Source: an uncultured Granulosicoccaceae bacterium (GTDB lineage Bacteria; Pseudomonadota; Gammaproteobacteria; Granulosicoccales; Granulosicoccaceae). From it: a DNA stretch of 11,547 nucleotides. This document shows positions 1 through 6,282 of the stretch, piece by piece (positions within the stretch are counted from its first letter, which is position 1; every line of letters begins with the position of its first letter). The notes below the pieces were generated by a model. It ran no database searches. It was not told the origin of the DNA and saw nothing but the letters and a program-made list of their open reading frames with translations. The stretch lies in assembly GCA_937951695.1 (NCBI GenBank), contig CALFBL010000331.1, positions 1 to 11,547 on the forward strand, read 5' to 3'. Made by a program: the position numbers and the translations under genes.

Positions 1-128
1 GGCACAACAGGATCGTAACCCATCACCGGACAATCATCACTAAGAAAGGATCTGAGCCCCGCCCGGCTATGGGCGATACCGCGTACCGGAATCAGCGTCT
101 CGCGTTCCAGCCAGTCAACCAGCCTGCT
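1..128 (-). CDS. Possible N-terminal piece of an unrecognised gene, cut by the left edge
   Basis: One minus-strand frame is open from just after an in-frame TGA (129-131) to the window edge, about 42 codons, while the other two minus frames are stopped. The translation begins near LVDWLERETLIPVRG and continues through SDDCPVMGYDPVV, which looks protein-like. There is no in-frame ATG at the beginning; the candidate starts are CTG at 122 or the ATG in VMGYD. It lies about 23 bases past the tctA stop in the same direction, so it could be the next gene of the transporter operon, or a decayed fragment. I do not recognise a family. Sequence to the left would settle whether the frame continues. Confidence 0.25.
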
Positions 129-151
129 TCACCCCGATAGCTGAGCTGAAA

Positions 152-1657
152 TCAGTCGGTGACTCGCTGTGGCTTAGACAGCACACCGCGTAAAAACATG
201 GGTGCGACAAATCCGAGAATCGCAGCTATCCAGAAGCCAATGGCAATCGGTGAGGAGAACAGATACATGAATTCACCGTCGCCTATTACCATGGCGCGTC
301 GCAGCGCGTCTTCCATATTGCCGCCCAACAAGATACCGAGAATAACCGGCACGGTTGGTATATCGAGCTTTCTCAACACATACCCCAGCAGACCAAAACC
401 AATCATCAACAGTAAGTCAAAGTAACTGCCTGATAGGGAATAAATGCCGACAAACGACACCATCGTCACCCCAGGCAATAGAACCCAGGGCGGCACTTGT
501 AGGACACGAACAAACACCCGAACCATCGGTACGTTCATTAACAGCAACACCACATTAGCGATCAGCAGCGAAGCTATGAGCCCCCAGACCACTTCTGGAC
601 GATCGCTAAACAGCGTTGGCCCAGGTGTAATGTTCAGCGTCATCAACAACGCCAACAGCACAGCTGTTGTACCCGACCCAGGCACTCCGAGCGTGAGCAT
701 AGGCACCAAGGCACCGCCAGCGGCGGCATTGTTGCCCGCTTCAGGTGCAGCCACCCCTTTCGGGACTCCGGTGCCAAAACCGCTGTCTTTTCCGGCAATG
801 GATTTTTCCGACATGTACGCCAGAAAACTCCCTAAGGATGCGCCGGCTCCTGGCAGAATTCCCGCGATAAAGCCAACCACACTGGCTCTTAGCATGCTCC
901 ATCGGGTGAGCCAGATCATCTTCCAGGGAATGATGACCTTCTCCAGCTTCACGCCAATCGAAGAGCCTTTACCATGACCTTCAATAAAAAAGAACACCTC
1001 AGCGATGGCGAACAAGCCAACAATGGCGACCAAAAAATCAATGCCGTCCATCAAGTGCATGTTTCCGCCGGTAAATCGCGGCAAGCCCGAGTTATTGTCC
1101 ACACCAATCATCGCAATGCCCAGGCCAAGACACGATGCGATCGCCGCCTTAGCCTGGTTGTTGGAAGCAACCCCACCCAACGTACAAAATGCCAACAAGT
1201 AAAGTGCAAAATATTCGGCAGGTCCAAACAAGTAAGCCACTCGTGCGAGCAGCGGTGCTAGAAACAACAGCCCGACTGTCGCCAGAAAAGCGCCCACAAA
1301 GGACGCGACACCCGACAACACCAACGCATCCCCGGCCCGGCCTTGCTTTGCCATCGGGTAGCCGTCGAGAGTGGTCATCAGCGCTGGTTCGTCGCCTGGG
1401 ATGTTCAGCAGAATCGAACTGATCCGGCCTCCGTACATCGCGCCATAATAAACGCTGGTCATGAGCACCAGCGCAGAGGTGGCGTCCAATCCCATGGTGA
1501 AAGTAATTGGTATTAGAATGGCCACACCATTAGACGGTCCAAGACCAGGCAAGGCGCCAATGATGGTGCCGAGAAAACAACCCACGATGGCCAGCAACAA
1601 GGTCTTCCACGACAGGGCGATGGCGAAACCCATCGCCAGATTCGCAAGCACATCCAT
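152..1657 (-). CDS. tctA: TctA family large permease subunit of a tripartite tricarboxylate transporter
   Basis: This is the large membrane subunit of a TTT-type secondary transporter, which forms the translocation path with TctB and takes organic acids handed over by the periplasmic TctC. The product has about 501 residues, the usual TctA length, with roughly ten or more hydrophobic segments. Family signatures are visible: GALPGLGPSNG near the N-terminus, GILPGAGASLGSFLAY in mid-protein, then AAPEAGNNAAAGG followed by LTLGVPGSGTTAVLL. I place the start at the ATG in a TAATG overlap with the tctB stop (sharing one base), rather than at an upstream GTG at 1669, because such an overlap is typical of coupled subunits. 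The real substrate is not readable from sequence; citrate is only the founding example. The family call is very secure. Confidence 0.96.
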   Translation of the reverse strand: MDVLANLAMGFAIALSWKTLLLAIVGCFLGTIIGALPGLGPSNGVAILIPITFTMGLDATSALVLMTSVYYGAMYGGRISSILLNIPGDEPALMTTLDGYPMAKQGRAGDALVLSGVASFVGAFLATVGLLFLAPLLARVAYLFGPAEYFALYLLAFCTLGGVASNNQAKAAIASCLGLGIAMIGVDNNSGLPRFTGGNMHLMDGIDFLVAIVGLFAIAEVFFFIEGHGKGSSIGVKLEKVIIPWKMIWLTRWSMLRASVVGFIAGILPGAGASLGSFLAYMSEKSIAGKDSGFGTGVPKGVAAPEAGNNAAAGGALVPMLTLGVPGSGTTAVLLALLMTLNITPGPTLFSDRPEVVWGLIASLLIANVVLLLMNVPMVRVFVRVLQVPPWVLLPGVTMVSFVGIYSLSGSYFDLLLMIGFGLLGYVLRKLDIPTVPVILGILLGGNMEDALRRAMVIGDGEFMYLFSSPIAIGFWIAAILGFVAPMFLRGVLSKPQRVTD

Positions 1658-2094
1658 TAGTTGAACCACCCCTTTGGAAACCCCACCAGGCCCAATCCCA
1701 AAGCAAATTTAAACAACACAAACAGCCCGATGGATAGCCCAACGCCAGTGATCATCGCGTGCGCTGGCCTAGGAGAGAGCTGATAACTTAATATGGCTGC
1801 GGTTATCGCCGTGGGCAAGAGAAACCCAAACGGCTTTAGTGCATAGGCATAGCCCACCAACACCCCGACCGCAATCGCTAAAGATACGATGGTTTTACCG
1901 ACTGGCCACGTTGGATCAGCATCTGGCTTGAACATCATCACCAAAGCACTGATCGCCGCAACCACACCAACCCCGATCGGAAAGGCTTTTGGTCCAACCG
2001 GGTCTGCCAGGAAGCTGGTTTGAATTTGAGTGGCGCTTGCGATATACGCAGACGCCACCAAAAGTACAACCAGACCAAATAATCGGTCGCTCAT
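1657..2094 (-). CDS. tctB: TctB family small permease subunit
   Basis: This is the small membrane subunit of the tripartite transporter, about 145 residues with four predicted helices, the usual TctB architecture. The N-terminus MSDRLFGLVVLLVASAYI forms the first helix. Next come the loop FLADPVGPKAFPIGVG, which matches the conserved P-x-G-P-x-x-F-P-type segment of the family, a helix pair around residues 70-105, and a C-terminal helix. The longer open frame starting at 2175 would run into tctC, so I choose ATG 2094, 4 bases after the tctC stop. The stop overlaps the tctA start by one base. Its own ribosome binding site is poor (a GGAG about 15 bases upstream, inside tctC), so translation is probably coupled to tctC. 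Confidence 0.92.
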   Translation of the reverse strand: MSDRLFGLVVLLVASAYIASATQIQTSFLADPVGPKAFPIGVGVVAAISALVMMFKPDADPTWPVGKTIVSLAIAVGVLVGYAYALKPFGFLLPTAITAAILSYQLSPRPAHAMITGVGLSIGLFVLFKFALGLGLVGFPKGWFN

Positions 2095-2098
2095 CGTG

Positions 2099-3067
2099 TT
2101 ATTGGATAACTCCGATATCGATAGACAATTGTCGAATTTCGTCCACGAGGCCATCGACATAGGCTTGAAAATCACCGCCTACTTTTGTGAAAGGCGCCAG
2201 ACCATTGGCTTCCATGGATGCTTTCCACTCATCGCTATCAGCAACTTGTTGCAAACGATCTGCCCAAAGATCAAACGTCTCATCGCTGACGCCTTTAGGG
2301 ACATAAAGCCCACGCCAGTTAACCGCGACAACGTCATAGCCTTGCTCTTTAGCGGTTGGAATGTCTTCGAAACCGGGAACACGCTCTTCGGTCAATACTG
2401 CCAACACCTTGACCTCACCGGCTTTCAGGAAGCCAACAATTTCAGACATATCACCCGTCATAGCTTGGGTAAAGCCACCGACCGTCTGGGTAATAGCGTC
2501 AGCGCCACCGTCGACACCAATGTATTTCACTTTCGTGATATCGGTAAAACCAACTCGCTGCAACAACATCAGTGGTTTCAAGTGATCAAACCCCCCTACA
2601 GCGGAACCACCTGCGAAGGCAACCGAGCTTGGATCGGCCTTAATGGCATCCAGCAAATCGCTCAGGTTCTCGTACTCGCTATCGGCAGCAACGACAATCA
2701 CACCAGGATCTGCGCCAATCGCGCCAACAAAACGCACCTCATCAGCGGTTCGTCCCGCGTAGGCGTTTTGTGCTAGACGCGTTGTTGTGGCAGAGGATGC
2801 TGCAACGAATAGCTCTGCGTCGTCATTGCGCTCGGCAACCACATGATTGAACGCAAGACCACCACCGGCACCAGCCATATTGGTGACCTGGACCGGCTTA
2901 TCAACAGAACCGATGTCGTACATAATCTTGCCAATGGTTCGGCACGTGAAATCCCAACCACCGCCTGGATTAGCAGGGGCGATGCACTCGGCACTCAATG
3001 AAGGCGCGGCGAAGCTGAAGTTTAATAAAACACTCGCAGCGGCCATTTTTAGCATGGTTTTTTTCAT
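2099..3067 (-). CDS. tctC: TctC/Bug family periplasmic solute-binding protein
   Basis: This is the extracytoplasmic binding receptor that captures an organic anion and delivers it to TctAB. It has 322 residues. A Sec signal peptide (MKKTMLKMAAASVLLN, hydrophobic core, cleavage probably after SLSA near residue 26) leads into CIAPANPGGGWDFTC. That segment is the TctC N-terminal ligand loop, with two cysteines (C28 and C42) that could form a disulfide. Further family features are the AGAGGGLAFN segment, the FAGGSAVGG segment and the ANWRG-like VNWRGLYVPKG. A good binding site (GAGGAG, 12 bases from the ATG) supports the start. It is first in the tctCBA order, downstream of a roughly 200-base gap with a strong palindrome. 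Bug-type receptors typically bind dicarboxylates or other small carboxylates; the ligand here is unknown. Confidence 0.95.
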   Translation of the reverse strand: MKKTMLKMAAASVLLNFSFAAPSLSAECIAPANPGGGWDFTCRTIGKIMYDIGSVDKPVQVTNMAGAGGGLAFNHVVAERNDDAELFVAASSATTTRLAQNAYAGRTADEVRFVGAIGADPGVIVVAADSEYENLSDLLDAIKADPSSVAFAGGSAVGGFDHLKPLMLLQRVGFTDITKVKYIGVDGGADAITQTVGGFTQAMTGDMSEIVGFLKAGEVKVLAVLTEERVPGFEDIPTAKEQGYDVVAVNWRGLYVPKGVSDETFDLWADRLQQVADSDEWKASMEANGLAPFTKVGGDFQAYVDGLVDEIRQLSIDIGVIQ

Positions 3068-3111
3068 GATACTGACTATCTCCTCAATGCAGTAATTTCG
3101 GTAGCAAATTT

Positions 3112-3126
3112 ATTGATGTGATCAAT
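3112..3126. promoter_or_regulatory. Perfect 15-bp palindrome, candidate operator of tctCBA
   Basis: The sequence ATTGAT-GTG-ATCAAT is a perfect inverted repeat with 6-bp arms and a 3-bp centre. It lies 45-59 bases upstream of the tctC start, where a repressor would overlap the promoter or the early transcript. The 6+3+6 geometry matches, as I recall it, the ATTGGTNNNACCAAT site of the GntR-family regulator PdhR, differing at the central arm base. This suggests a GntR/FadR-type regulator. No regulator gene is in the window, and no second copy of this motif is seen. Confidence 0.5.
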
Positions 3127-3154
3127 TCGCATTTTTAACAGATTTAGACAAAGG

Positions 3155-3165
3155 GTCGGTCCGAC
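3155..3165. promoter_or_regulatory. Short GC-rich dyad GTCGG-T-CCGAC
   Basis: A perfect 5-bp inverted repeat with a single-base centre, loosely extended by AGGG and CCCT on its flanks. It sits between the DUF4387 stop and tctC, about 30 bases upstream of the 15-bp palindrome. The centre is too short for a normal RNA hairpin, so a protein-binding site is the likelier reading. It could also be chance. Confidence 0.2.
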
Positions 3166-3265
3166 GCCCTCGCTGAGCCCAGTATACGGATTAGTTGATG
3201 CTCTGAAAAGACTGAAGGTCGAGCTTAAAGGGTGAATTGAGGCCAGAAAAAGCAGATGCGCTGCA

Positions 3266-3568
3266 CTATCCCAGCTGAATATCCGCCAAAAGCCACGCGT
3301 ACTGCGCGCCGTGCATATCACGATCTTGTATATGGCCCTGAACCACTGGTCTTGGGAAGCTGATTTTTATGACTCGAATATCGGGCAAGTCAAAGCGTTT
3401 TAGCTGATCTTCTGCAAGATCAAGGCGCTCGGCAATCGCGCGGGTCGTTAGCCTCGATGCAGTGTATTCGAACGCGACATCGTCTTTGAAAAACAAATCG
3501 ATCGTGGCCCAGAAAGGACCTGCGTTCTTTGATCGAATACTGGCGACCTGCTCGGTGAGAGTTGACAT
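3266..3568 (-). CDS. DUF4387 family protein, partner of the AtuA-like protein
   Basis: A 100-residue cytoplasmic protein. The N-terminal SIRSKNAGPFWATIDLFF is the hallmark of DUF4387 proteins (SKNAGPFW followed by a hydrophobic strand with Asp). Later parts include RVIKISFPRPVVQG and the closing HGAQYAWLLADI. The start is the ATG at 3568, which overlaps the TGA stop of the upstream gene by one base (TGATG); the TTG one codon earlier is less likely. DUF4387 genes usually follow DUF1446 genes directly, and related domains can be the C-terminal part of AtuA-family proteins. It is therefore probably a subunit of a two-part enzyme. Its biochemical activity is not established to my knowledge. Confidence 0.9.
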   Translation of the reverse strand: MSTLTEQVASIRSKNAGPFWATIDLFFKDDVAFEYTASRLTTRAIAERLDLAEDQLKRFDLPDIRVIKISFPRPVVQGHIQDRDMHGAQYAWLLADIQLG

Positions 3569-4926
3569 CAATTGATGTCCTCGACCTTGAGCTCAAATGC
3601 GTCCATTGGGTCGTTCAATTCAAGCACATGATTCAATAAAAATTTATACACCGCACCACGTTCCGACTCGGCAGGGGAATACGGAAACGCAAACGTAGGC
3701 AAGGCTTCAGACTCGGTCAGAGGAAAATGCAACAAAAACGGATTGCATAGTCGTGCGACATCGGTGGCCATCGTTTGACTGCTGGCCGTGACCAACATTA
3801 GCACACCCACCTCAGCGGGAAGCGATCGATTTTTCTCCAGCGCACCCAATGTTGCATCCACGCCAATCAAGCGCAACTCAATGTGGTAATCCTCATCCGC
3901 AACGCTCATTCGTGTGGCGACTTGCTCGTGTAAAAACACACTTAGTTTTTCACACCATAAAGCAGCATTAGCCACATAATCGGGCTGTCGGATTAGTACC
4001 AGAGAAGAGGTTTGGTAACCACATAGGCCAGCACCTTCCAACTTGACGGTGTAACGATCTGCCGGAACCCACGCTGAACCGGTTATACGCACACGCCGCT
4101 CATCGATCGCTGTATAAGAGGCCTTGGCGACGTTTAAACAGCCACCCGGCTCAAAGAGTTCAATGGGGTCGGCGTTTTCGTACAGCATATGAGCGCTCAC
4201 CGAGTGAGGCGTGCAGGTCGCATCGGTTGCTAGTGGTTGCACCGTGCAACCGTCTTCATCAAATTCAATCATGATGACACCGCTGGTCGGGTTGGTTGAG
4301 CACAAAGCCCCACACTCTCCTATCTTGGCGCCATGCCATGCCGACCCGGGGTGCGCACCGCGCTGTATGGGAAGGGCCGCAATGATGGCGGTATCCGTCG
4401 TGCGTCCGGCTAACACAATATCGGCCCCCGACTCCAACGCAAGAATTATTTGTTCAATACCCGCCAGCGCTACGATGTTCTCGCACTGGTTTATTAACGC
4501 GCCACTAATTTGATCCAGTGGCGCAAGTGCAGCGATCTTCTGCGCGTTCATCTGCTCAATTAAGCTTGCTTTATCTTGATCACTATATAGACGAGCGACT
4601 CGAACCGACTGTCCCTGTTCAGTCGCAATATCGAGCGTCATCTGGTACATCCAGTCAACGCATTGATGAGTACCACAAGTGCCGCATGAACCAATTATCA
4701 ACGGAATATTGGCGCGCTCTCGTGCCTGCATAAGCTCACGCCATTCGCTGCGAGTCACGCTTTCCGAATATTTGCTGGTGCCTGTACCTAGATAAAAAGG
4801 GCCACTGTCGGTAGAACCGCCATCGATACAAATGGCATCGGGTTTCAACCCCATTCCGCGCTCTAGCGCCGCAGAATCGAACCCTAGTCCTAAAACACCA
4901 CTGGGAATTAATATGGAAGTTGCCAT
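3568..4926 (-). CDS. DUF1446 / AtuA family protein (acyclic terpene utilisation-like)
   Basis: A 452-residue cytoplasmic protein. DUF1446 motifs run in order: ILIPSGVLGLGFD at residues 5-17; DGGSTDSGPFYLGTG at 35-49; a cysteine-rich GSCGTCGT at 79-86; GRTTDTA at 174-180; KIGECGALCS at 201-210; EPGGC at 259-263; and YTVKLEGAG at 292-300. The name-giving AtuA belongs to the citronellol/geranyl degradation cluster of Pseudomonas, but most family members sit beside transporters and dehydrogenases, and their reaction is not firmly known. No terpene-pathway carboxylase or acyl-CoA dehydrogenase is present here, so a terpene role should not be assumed. There is no ribosome binding site before the ATG, and a promoter lies immediately upstream, which suggests leaderless translation. 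It overlaps the DUF4387 gene by one base. Confidence 0.92.
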   Translation of the reverse strand: MATSILIPSGVLGLGFDSAALERGMGLKPDAICIDGGSTDSGPFYLGTGTSKYSESVTRSEWRELMQARERANIPLIIGSCGTCGTHQCVDWMYQMTLDIATEQGQSVRVARLYSDQDKASLIEQMNAQKIAALAPLDQISGALINQCENIVALAGIEQIILALESGADIVLAGRTTDTAIIAALPIQRGAHPGSAWHGAKIGECGALCSTNPTSGVIMIEFDEDGCTVQPLATDATCTPHSVSAHMLYENADPIELFEPGGCLNVAKASYTAIDERRVRITGSAWVPADRYTVKLEGAGLCGYQTSSLVLIRQPDYVANAALWCEKLSVFLHEQVATRMSVADEDYHIELRLIGVDATLGALEKNRSLPAEVGVLMLVTASSQTMATDVARLCNPFLLHFPLTESEALPTFAFPYSPAESERGAVYKFLLNHVLELNDPMDAFELKVEDIN

Positions 4927-4934
4927 GGGGTGAC

Positions 4935-4962
4935 AATATACACCGCCTGTGGGTCCTGTGAA
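4935..4962 (-). promoter_or_regulatory. Sigma70-type promoter of the AtuA-like gene, probably giving a leaderless mRNA
   Basis: Read on the minus strand, TTCACA (4962-4957) and TATATT (4940-4935) each match the -35 and -10 consensus at five of six bases and are separated by 16 bp. The ATG starts at 4926, only 8 bases past the -10 hexamer. The expected transcription start is about 4928, so the 5' untranslated leader would be 0-4 bases. This fits the missing Shine-Dalgarno sequence. Confidence 0.5.
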
Positions 4963-5206
4963 CTCAAAGTAACCCCGTTCGCGCAGGTCAGGACACGAAA
5001 ATCACAATGGATCATAGGCAACGCGTTGGCATCGATACCGGCATGGGAGCTTAGGTTTATCCGTCGGTTCATTGCCAACTTTGAATTGCTTGATCAGCTG
5101 CGGTTTTTACCCCTATTCGTTGCAGACTCTGAACGCCAGCATGAGCACGATTGAAACACGCTCTTTGATTCTCATCGCTGCTGTGCTGAACGGCAACGAC
5201 GATGAA

Positions 5207-5240
5207 ATTCGGTACGCTCTTCCATTCGGTACGCTCTTCT
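5207..5240. repeat. 17-bp tandem duplication
   Basis: Two adjacent copies of ATTCGGTACGCTCTTC at 5207-5222 and 5224-5239, identical over 16 bases, with a period of 17. The period is not a multiple of three, which fits a non-coding location. It may be a recent slippage event or a pair of binding sites. Confidence 0.8.
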
Positions 5241-5258
5241 TTAGATACGATTATTCGC

Positions 5259-5275
5259 TAACAATTTGTTTGTTA
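5259..5275. promoter_or_regulatory. Inverted repeat TAACAA-N5-TTGTTA just after the dehydrogenase stop
   Basis: A perfect AT-rich repeat with 6-bp arms and a 5-base centre, lying 6 bases past the dehydrogenase stop on the minus strand. It has no GC stem and no U run, so it is a poor terminator. A protein-binding site is possible. Confidence 0.3.
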
Positions 5276-5281
5276 CACACA

Positions 5282-6019
5282 CTAGAGTGCCCAGCCGCCG
5301 TCGACAATATGGGTTTGTCCCGTGGTGAAGGCACTGTCGTCACTGGCAAGATACAGCGCCAGAGCGGCAATCTCTTCGGCTTTGCCTACTCGCCCTAACG
5401 GCTGACGCGCAATAAAATCCTTCATGGCTTGTTCATAATCGCCCATAGCACGCAGCCTCTCATGCAAACTGGGGCTGTCGACAGTGCCTGGGCAGATAGC
5501 GTTGCAGCGTACTTTGTCGGTTACAAAATCGGCGGCTACCGCTTTGGTGAGGCCAATGATGGCCGCTTTTGATGCGCAATAGGCCAGCCGGTTCGGGACA
5601 CCTTTAATTGATGAGGCTACGGATGACATATTGATGATTGAGCCTCCGCCTTGTTCGATCATCCCCGGCACAATCAGCTTAATGAGACGGTACTGCGCCT
5701 TCACATTCAGATTAAAACTGAAGTCCCAAGCGTCCTCGTCGCACTCCAGTATCGTGCCATTCGCTACAAACCCAGCGCAGTTGAACAGCACGTCCAAGTG
5801 CTTCATATTGTTTATCTCCGCGGTCACCGCCACCGCGTCGGTCACATCCAGCTTACGTGCCGTAATTCCAGCAATCGCACCTAGCTCTGCGAGGGTCGCG
5901 TCATTGATGTCGGTTGCGATCACATCCGCGCCATTGGCTGCGAACAGTTCGGCTGTGGCGCGGCCTATGCCTTGCCCCGCAGCCGTAATCAGCACACGCT
6001 TACCGGCCAGTTTCGTCAT
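5282..6019 (-). CDS. Short-chain dehydrogenase/reductase, DHRS6/BDH2-like 3-hydroxy- or keto-acid dehydrogenase
   Basis: A 245-residue cytoplasmic NAD-dependent oxidoreductase, the same length as human DHRS6. The cofactor loop TAAGQGIG is at residues 12-19. Asp37 in ATDIND at the end of the second strand favours NAD(H) over NADP(H). NCAG is at 80-83, and the catalytic set is Asn105, Ser133, Tyr147 and Lys151. Arg144, Arg188 and Arg205, which in human DHRS6 I recall as the carboxylate-binding arginines, are all present at the same numbers. Other matches include PGTVDSPSL at 177-185 and the C-terminal VDGGWAL. Bacterial relatives include 2-keto-3-deoxy-L-fuconate dehydrogenases. The substrate is therefore probably a small hydroxy or oxo acid, consistent with the nearby carboxylate transporter. 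The start at 6019 has a strong AAGGAG 7 bases upstream; the frame extends further but without such a site. Confidence 0.93.
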   Translation of the reverse strand: MTKLAGKRVLITAAGQGIGRATAELFAANGADVIATDINDATLAELGAIAGITARKLDVTDAVAVTAEINNMKHLDVLFNCAGFVANGTILECDEDAWDFSFNLNVKAQYRLIKLIVPGMIEQGGGSIINMSSVASSIKGVPNRLAYCASKAAIIGLTKAVAADFVTDKVRCNAICPGTVDSPSLHERLRAMGDYEQAMKDFIARQPLGRVGKAEEIAALALYLASDDSAFTTGQTHIVDGGWAL

Positions 6020-6043
6020 ATCATCACTCCTTACGCATTGGGT

Positions 6044-6072
6044 TCTGGGCACTTAACACTGTGTTCCCCAGA
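6044..6072. promoter_or_regulatory. Inverted repeats upstream of the dehydrogenase gene
   Basis: TCTGGG (6044-6049) and CCCAGA (6067-6072) form a perfect 6-bp inverted repeat. Inside it lies the compact dyad AACAC-T-GTGTT (6055-6065), off-centre by two bases. It is 25-53 bases upstream of the dehydrogenase ATG, at the end of the preceding open frame. No U run follows on the minus strand, so an operator or leader hairpin is more likely than an intrinsic terminator. Confidence 0.35.
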
Positions 6073-6244
6073 TTCTAAAATGAGTTTGCACAAAAATGTT
6101 TGATTCCCTGTCGTAATGAGACAACACATCTTTAAACCGCACTTTACGCTCAGGAGAACCATCCGCGTTCGGCACCGCCCTAACGCATTCAAGGCGAAAC
6201 GCCTTAACGTCGTAGCAACAGCGCTCTTTTACCACTGCATCCAC
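6053..6244 (-). CDS. Possible small gene or decayed frame after the SirB-like gene
   Basis: From GTG 6244 the frame gives 63 residues, starting MDAVVKERCCYDVKAF and including VRFKDVLSHYDRE. The same frame is open upstream to a TGA at 6320-6322, giving 88 codons and overlapping the end of the chelatase gene. Codons are balanced and the peptide is charged and protein-like, and nothing else explains the 260-base interval. However, there is no in-frame ATG, and the GTG has no ribosome binding site at a useful distance (the nearest AAGGAG is about 27 bases away). It may be a real gene with an unusual start, a frameshifted tail, or a remnant. I do not recognise a family. Confidence 0.35.
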   Translation of the reverse strand: MDAVVKERCCYDVKAFRLECVRAVPNADGSPERKVRFKDVLSHYDRESNIFVQTHFRIWGTQC

Positions 6245-6282
6245 GGCGACTTGGAGTTTTTTTCGCTCAGCTCCTTGTGCTT

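Larger units (their letters stand above)
4963..5281. other. Non-coding gap between the dehydrogenase and AtuA-like genes
   Basis: No gene is supported here. One minus frame is open for about 62 codons (5072-5257) with plausible codons but has no in-frame ATG, GTG or TTG start, and plus-strand frames are not convincing. The gap holds a 17-bp tandem duplication and an AT-rich inverted repeat next to the dehydrogenase stop. Together with the promoter at its downstream end, this means the dehydrogenase and the AtuA pair are probably transcribed as separate units. Confidence 0.5.

Noticed and set aside
444..977. Long plus-strand open frame opposite tctA (177 codons), with several shorter ones nearby
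   Set aside because: They lie antisense to a certain tctA gene. The peptides are low-complexity products of its codon pattern and have no ribosome binding sites.
2030..2776. Plus-strand frame of 248 codons opposite tctC/tctB
   Set aside because: It is antisense to well-supported genes, matches no family, and has no plausible start context.
3076..3321. Minus-strand 81-codon frame across the tctC/DUF4387 gap
   Set aside because: It overlaps the end of the DUF4387 gene, has no binding site or family match, and the gap holds regulatory dyads instead.
3568..4926. Reading the DUF1446 gene as proof of terpene degradation
   Set aside because: The family is much broader than Pseudomonas atuA, and the other terpene-pathway genes are absent from the window.
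5072..5257. Minus-strand open frame of about 62 codons in the gap before the AtuA-like gene
   Set aside because: Its codons look reasonable, but there is no usable start codon, no binding site and no recognised similarity, and it contains the 17-bp tandem repeat.
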